Source of the DNA: Rhipicephalus microplus
Lineage: Eukaryota > Arthropoda > Arachnida > Ixodida > Ixodidae
Length of the DNA: 64,000 nt
NCBI RefSeq assembly: GCF_043290135.1
Contig: NC_134705.1
Location: forward strand, 99,946,239 to 100,010,238
Direction: 5' to 3'
A program made the position numbers and the translations under genes. Positions 59,613-64,000 of the stretch are shown here, in pieces. The notes beneath the pieces were generated by a model. That model saw only the letters and a program-made list of their open reading frames with translations. It was not told the DNA's origin and searched no databases. Positions within the stretch are counted from its first letter, which is position 1. Every line of letters begins with the position of its first letter.

Positions 59613-61335
59613 ATCATCATCATCATCAGCCTGACTACACCCACTTCAGATCCAAGGCGTCTCTATGAGCCGCCAATCAATCCGGTCTTGTGCTTTCTGC
59701 TGTCGCGTTTAACCTGCTAACGTTTAGATGCCAAGCATCTCTTTGACTCAGGTGTGTAACACTATACATACGTCCGTACCCATACGCCGCAAGTATTAGA
59801 GTGGTGCCAAGTATGTGAAGTCGCAGCTGCGCGTTTACGTGACGCTTCCCTAACACCTTTCGCTTGCAGGTGCACGCTGACGACTCTCTCTTCCTCGCCG
59901 ACAGCACGATAGCCACTGTGCCTGCAGCTGCCGGCTCCTCCACCCGCTTGCAACTAACTTCTCCCTCTCTTCATCCTTTCCACCACTCCCAACGCTCGAC
60001 CTCACATCGAGTGAGAACACTCTTTCGGCTAGTTTATCTGCGATGAAAACTTATATAAAATGAAATCCGCCTCCCGTGTTTTTGCGTTTCAAACAGACGT
60101 TGACTCTAGTAAACGCTACACCTCGTTTCGCTTCAAACCGTTCTTTTATAATCCGCGTTGATGCCCGTTTCAACCAGGGCAACGCCATGCGTACTGCTGC
60201 TGCTTCGCACCCCAACAGGTTTCCATTCCGCGAGAGACGGTCCATAATTTTTTAATCTCATCACCTCACGTAACTTTCTGTCTCCAATTCGTGCATTTGC
60301 TTTCTGTAGTTATACAGTCAGTTAACTGTGAAAAACAGCGGTTTTCCCGCCTACGTTCTCGGTCCATGCCCATTTCTTCTTCTTGATTTCAACTACAATA
60401 TCCTTAACTCGGATTTGTTCCCTGACCCACTCTGTTGTCTTCTGGTTCCTTAAGGTTACACCGATCATTTTTTTTCATTGCCCACTGCGTCGATTTCAAT
60501 TTAATCTGAATCGTCTTCTCTAAGCCTCCTGTTTTTCACTTAGTAAGTAAGTACCGGCAAGGTGCAACTGTTATATACCTTCCTCTTGAGGGTTAGTGCT
60601 GGAATAATAATCATGATTCCAGAATACTTGCCGAATGTGATTCATCGCACCTTTATTCTTGTAGTATTTTACTCTCCAGCTTTGGTTCCACGGTCACTGC
60701 CTGTCCTAACTAGACATATTTTTTACAACCTCTAGCATCTTTCCACCTATTCAAAAGCGTTGCTTTCGGCCATGACTGTTGCACATTACTTGAGTTTTGT
60801 GCATACTAATTTTCAACCCTACTCTTCTGCTTCCTGTGGCCAGTAGTAATCACGAGTTGTCATTCGTTTCCTGAGTTACTCATCAATGCAATGTCATCAA
60901 CGAACCAACGGTTACTTAAATACTCTGCATTAATTTTATCCTTAACTCTTTCCAATCTAGGACCCTGAAAACCTCCTGTAATTACGCAGTGAATAGCACT
61001 GGAGAGGTCGTGTCTCCCTGCCTTAAACTCTTTCATATAGGCATTCTGTCGTTTCTTTATGGAAAACTATGATGGCTGTGGATCCTCTGAAAAAATCTTC
61101 AAGTCTGTTTATGTAAGGTTCATTGATGCCCTGACTCCGTAGTGCCTGCATCACTGCTGATGTCTCGACTGAGTCTTAACTCCTTTTCGTAATGTTTAAA
61201 GGCCATGTGTAGGGGTTGATTGTATTCTGCGTATTTCTCTAGCACCTGATTGATAGTATGACTATAGTCTATTGTAAAATAGCCTGTACGAAATCCTGCT
61301 TGATAATTTGAAATATGAAACTCTAATCTCGCATT
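59613..61335 (-). mobile_element. LINE reverse-transcriptase relic (copy B), split by an insertion
   Basis: Minus strand. The reverse-transcriptase catalytic motif FVDDIALMSNSG is legible at 60904-60870, with D-D intact, in a frame otherwise broken by many stops and shifts. The 3' part (59613-59724 plus 60253-60730) parallels copy A at 24743-25330. Alignment of the two copies shows that 59725-60252 is extra. An RTE-like affiliation is inferred from the motif style. Confidence 0.72.
59725..60252. mobile_element. About 528-bp insertion within LINE copy B
   Basis: Absent from copy A, where the corresponding sequence is continuous (near 24835-24860). Contains no recognised coding sequence; type unknown. 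Confidence 0.45.
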
Positions 61336-62279
61336 GATTTATTACCTATTATTTTAATTCTATAGAAATAGAGTTCCTTTTGCAAACATTCCGGCGTTGG
61401 CGTCTGCGTTATTGTTTGTGAGCGTAAAATAATCTTTCCATGACCAAAAATTCATCCATCTTTGCGTGACCAAAAGATCGAGAAGTGTGCGAATAAAATA
61501 AATAATAAAAATTTTGGGTCTGTGTGGGGTTCGAATCCCTGTCGTTTGTGACTAATAAAAATGAAAATTTCACCGCAAGGAAGAAAGAATGAATGCGACA
61601 GCAATCACTTCGAAAGTAACGCTGAGAGCGCTAAGCAGATAAAAACGTGCAGCGCATGTCTCACGAGAGAATGAGGCACGAAAACAACATACACAGGACG
61701 AGAGAGAATTCGCAAAGTTTCCAACCTGACACTTGTTGCGCTGTCTAAACAAAAATGACGCACGAAACCTAATCAAAGGTGTAGTGCCTAGAATATACTG
61801 GCTAGTGTGCCGTTCGCTTGCTCTGCAATGAAGGAGGGTGTCACCAAATCGGATGAATGCCCGCGGTAACCGCGGAGAGGAGGCGGTTACTGCCAAGCGG
61901 GTTGGTGCCAACACCACGTGTCATCTGCTTCACACAGCCAATTTGCAGTGGTTGCGCGGGTTTCTGGGTTCGTGTTTTCAGTGGTATTACTGGGTTGTGT
62001 GTTTGTTGTTTTGTCGTTAAAGGGTGAGTGAGCTGTTGACGTGTTTCCGTGCCTATCACAACAAGAACTATGATGTTAATGTAGAATGTTGAAGGCAATA
62101 TGATCGAACGAAAGGACCTGCATTGTACCGTTCTGTACAGCTGTTATACCATTTGAACAAACAGTGATCATCATTATTCATGACGCCATCTGATGAAGCA
62201 CGTCTCAAGCATTAGAAAAGAAGAATAAAGAAGCGGGCAGGAGACATCAACCAACTGCTGTGGTTTGTGAAACACACTC
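61336..62279. other. Intergenic, dispersed-repeat-like DNA
   Basis: A B-box-like GGGGTTCGAATCCC occurs at 61528-61541 without a matching A box. The segment near 61395 is GC-rich and related to the second SINE-like family. No gene seen. Confidence 0.4.
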
Positions 62280-62301
62280 TGAATAGAATTTTATCGAGCG
62301 C

Positions 62302-62565
62302 GTGCTCACCATCACCGTGAACGGCGTGTTCAAAAAAATCCCTCGCGTCAAGCCACGCCTCAAACGTGGTGTGGTATCCACAATATTTCCTGAATATTTT
62401 GAGCGAATTGTGAATGAAGTACCAGTCAAACTACAAAATGATTTTGCCGGCGTAGACATTTCCGCAAAGCGCACACCGTTGCGGCACTCTAAAGCGAGCT
62501 CAGCCGTCGAAGGATCTTGTTTCTCGATCTTGAAGAGTCCACGACAATCTGACAATCCGGAATAG
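62302..62565 (+). pseudogene. Possible THAP-type protein fragment
   Basis: An 87-codon frame. PRLKRGVVSTIFPEYFE resembles the C-terminal end of a THAP zinc-finger domain, which typically finishes AVPTIF, followed by a basic linker (DISAKRTPLRHSK). The zinc-binding C2CH part is not present upstream in this frame, so this would be a partial exon or relic. It could be from a domesticated or transposon-borne THAP gene. Confidence 0.3.
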
Positions 62566-64000
62566 CTTGTGCGCAAAATTTTGGAGCTGAGCACCCAACA
62601 CTGAGAGTCATCGTTGGACATCTCTGAACCGCACATGCCCGCCGTATTGGCTAAAAGTGTCAATACTTGCCAACAGAAACGGTAGTTTACACTTATTATG
62701 AAAGTGAAGTGTATAACAACGCCGCGTCCCATTCCTTGAATTGATGTACGTCGAAAAGGTTTATTTGCCTGCAGGCAATTGCGGCGCCGGAATTCTAGCC
62801 ACCATACTAAACATATGCTGTACCGCAGAGTTTATATACGAAAAAAATCAAGGAGTCTTCACGCGGATCCATGAGGGTGCATCCCTTATAGTTTCCACGA
62901 CAGGTCTTTGTTGGTAGTTGTGGCTTCATGCAAACAATATCTTCACATGGAATACTTCTTCGGAACCACGTTTCCTTTTTTATCAAGAAAACAAAAATAA
63001 GCGCAGCTTGCACCCAGATGCCCCAATTCCAATATCACTGTGGATCTGGAGGGCACCAATTTAGGTATTGGCCTCGTGGTTTCTCTTTTGCTATGAACGG
63101 TTCAGTAGGCTAGATGATAATGCATCATGGAAGGCTACACAGCGCACATTGATGGAGACGAAAGAACACTAAAGACATTCGCATAGCACTATGTTTTCTG
63201 TATTCTTCCTTCGTCCCTGTCTACATGTTCATTGGCTGTATCTATAGGCTTTCGTGTTTGCAGTTTTTTGTCTTTTCTTTCCCTATATCATAATTTTTTA
63301 TATATCAAATTTGTGCGACTTTTTATATTCTTCTGTGTATTGCTTTTTTTTTGCTCTAACTCTAATATTTCATCGTGACGGTCTTTCTTGCTCTTTCTCT
63401 AAACTAGCATTCTCTTTCTATCTGTTTCTCTCGTTTTATTTTTCGTCTTTTGTTCTAATTTCTTTTACATACTCTATGTTTTGCCGTATCCCCTTCTCAC
63501 TATCGATTCCTGTTACCACACATTTCCATATATTACTTCAATACAAGGCTGTACGGCGAAGAAATTTCGTCATTGTGGCTTTTTGGGCAAGTTGGTCATA
63601 TAACCTATAAATGCATCCAAATGTTGTATGGCGCGGATACACTTGCACGAGGAAAAGACAGCAGGCGCTAGACAAACGACAAAAATCTACTGCCCCTCTT
63701 ACACACCTTTGAAATTTCACTCCTCTGCTTCGCTGATATGTTAATCTATATATTACTTTGTTTAGATGTAGTGTTGTCATGTGTACGTCTTGAAGTTTCG
63801 TGTAAAAAATTTTTTATTAAAAGCTTTTTTTTCTCTAAACGTTTTCATTTTACTGCTAATTAGAAAAGAAACGGCATGAGATATCCGTATCAAGTGGATG
63901 CCTTTATAGCTAATTGAGACAGTAGATGATATTCCTCAGAGTGGCTATTTATTAGAAGAGAAAAGAGAGGGCCTTCTTGTTTCTTTCAGTCTCCCTTATC
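62566..64000. other. Intergenic; T-rich from about 63250
   Basis: No gene recognised. The plus frame at 63254-63610 is Phe/Ser/Leu-rich because of pyrimidine-rich sequence and is not considered coding. Confidence 0.5.

Noticed and set aside
61528..61541. B box as evidence of a tRNA or SINE head
   Set aside because: No A box at the proper distance upstream.
63254..63610. 118-codon Phe/Ser/Leu-rich frame
   Set aside because: Pyrimidine-rich low-complexity DNA.

Overview
The window is eukaryotic, repeat-dense DNA that I read as the genome of an ixodid (hard) tick. The basis is four full-length copies and one headless copy of a tRNA-headed SINE resembling the tick element Ruka, a degraded LINE with a FVDD reverse-transcriptase signature, Penelope-like relics, long (TA)n tracts, short-exon genes with GT-AG introns, and no bacterial gene organisation. 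The species is not determined; a metastriate tick is an inference.

Main result (32.81-54.10 kb): a 21.3-kb PIF/Harbinger-type DNA transposon. Its ends at 32810 and 54101 form imperfect terminal inverted repeats (16 of the first 20 positions match) and are bounded on both sides by TTA, the 3-bp target duplication typical of the superfamily. Two convergent, intron-rich genes start just inside the ends. On the + strand, eight exons (33085-36922) encode an intact 253-residue MADF-BESS protein with every intron phase consistent. On the - strand, seven exons (53896-43855) encode a Harbinger DDE transposase with its D, D and E residues, but with two nonsense codons. The fourth transposase exon, carrying the first catalytic D, is present twice inside a 1.14-kb duplication. 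Nested in the element are a deleted Ty3/Gypsy copy (in the transposase 3' region), a LINE 3' end, a TTAA-flanked MITE, an intronic MITE with a 60-bp tandem repeat, and an unexplained 220-codon ORF.

0-13 kb: two near-complete Ty3/Gypsy elements with short LTRs (139 and 150 bp), one per strand, each inserted in a (TA)n tract. The + strand copy is young (LTRs differ at 2 of 139 positions) with a -1 gag/pol arrangement and only two pol lesions. The - strand copy is heavily broken. A 447-bp repeat unit with a tRNA-like segment lies between them.

13-32.8 kb: mostly relic DNA. It holds three Penelope-like fragments (two with a hammerhead-like stem-loop), SINE copies, a LINE 3' end, a roughly 146-bp satellite array with a GC-rich insertion, several hairpins, a 157-bp inverted repeat between (TA)n tracts, and one plausible host gene start (TATA box, initiator, signal-peptide exon) at 20.13-20.34 kb.

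54.1-64 kb: SINEs with clear target duplications, a 1.24-kb terminal-inverted-repeat element with a SINE inside it, a frame-broken LINE reverse transcriptase split by a 0.5-kb insertion, a weak THAP-like ORF, and AT-rich DNA without recognisable genes. All calls come from reading the sequence; no database search was run.
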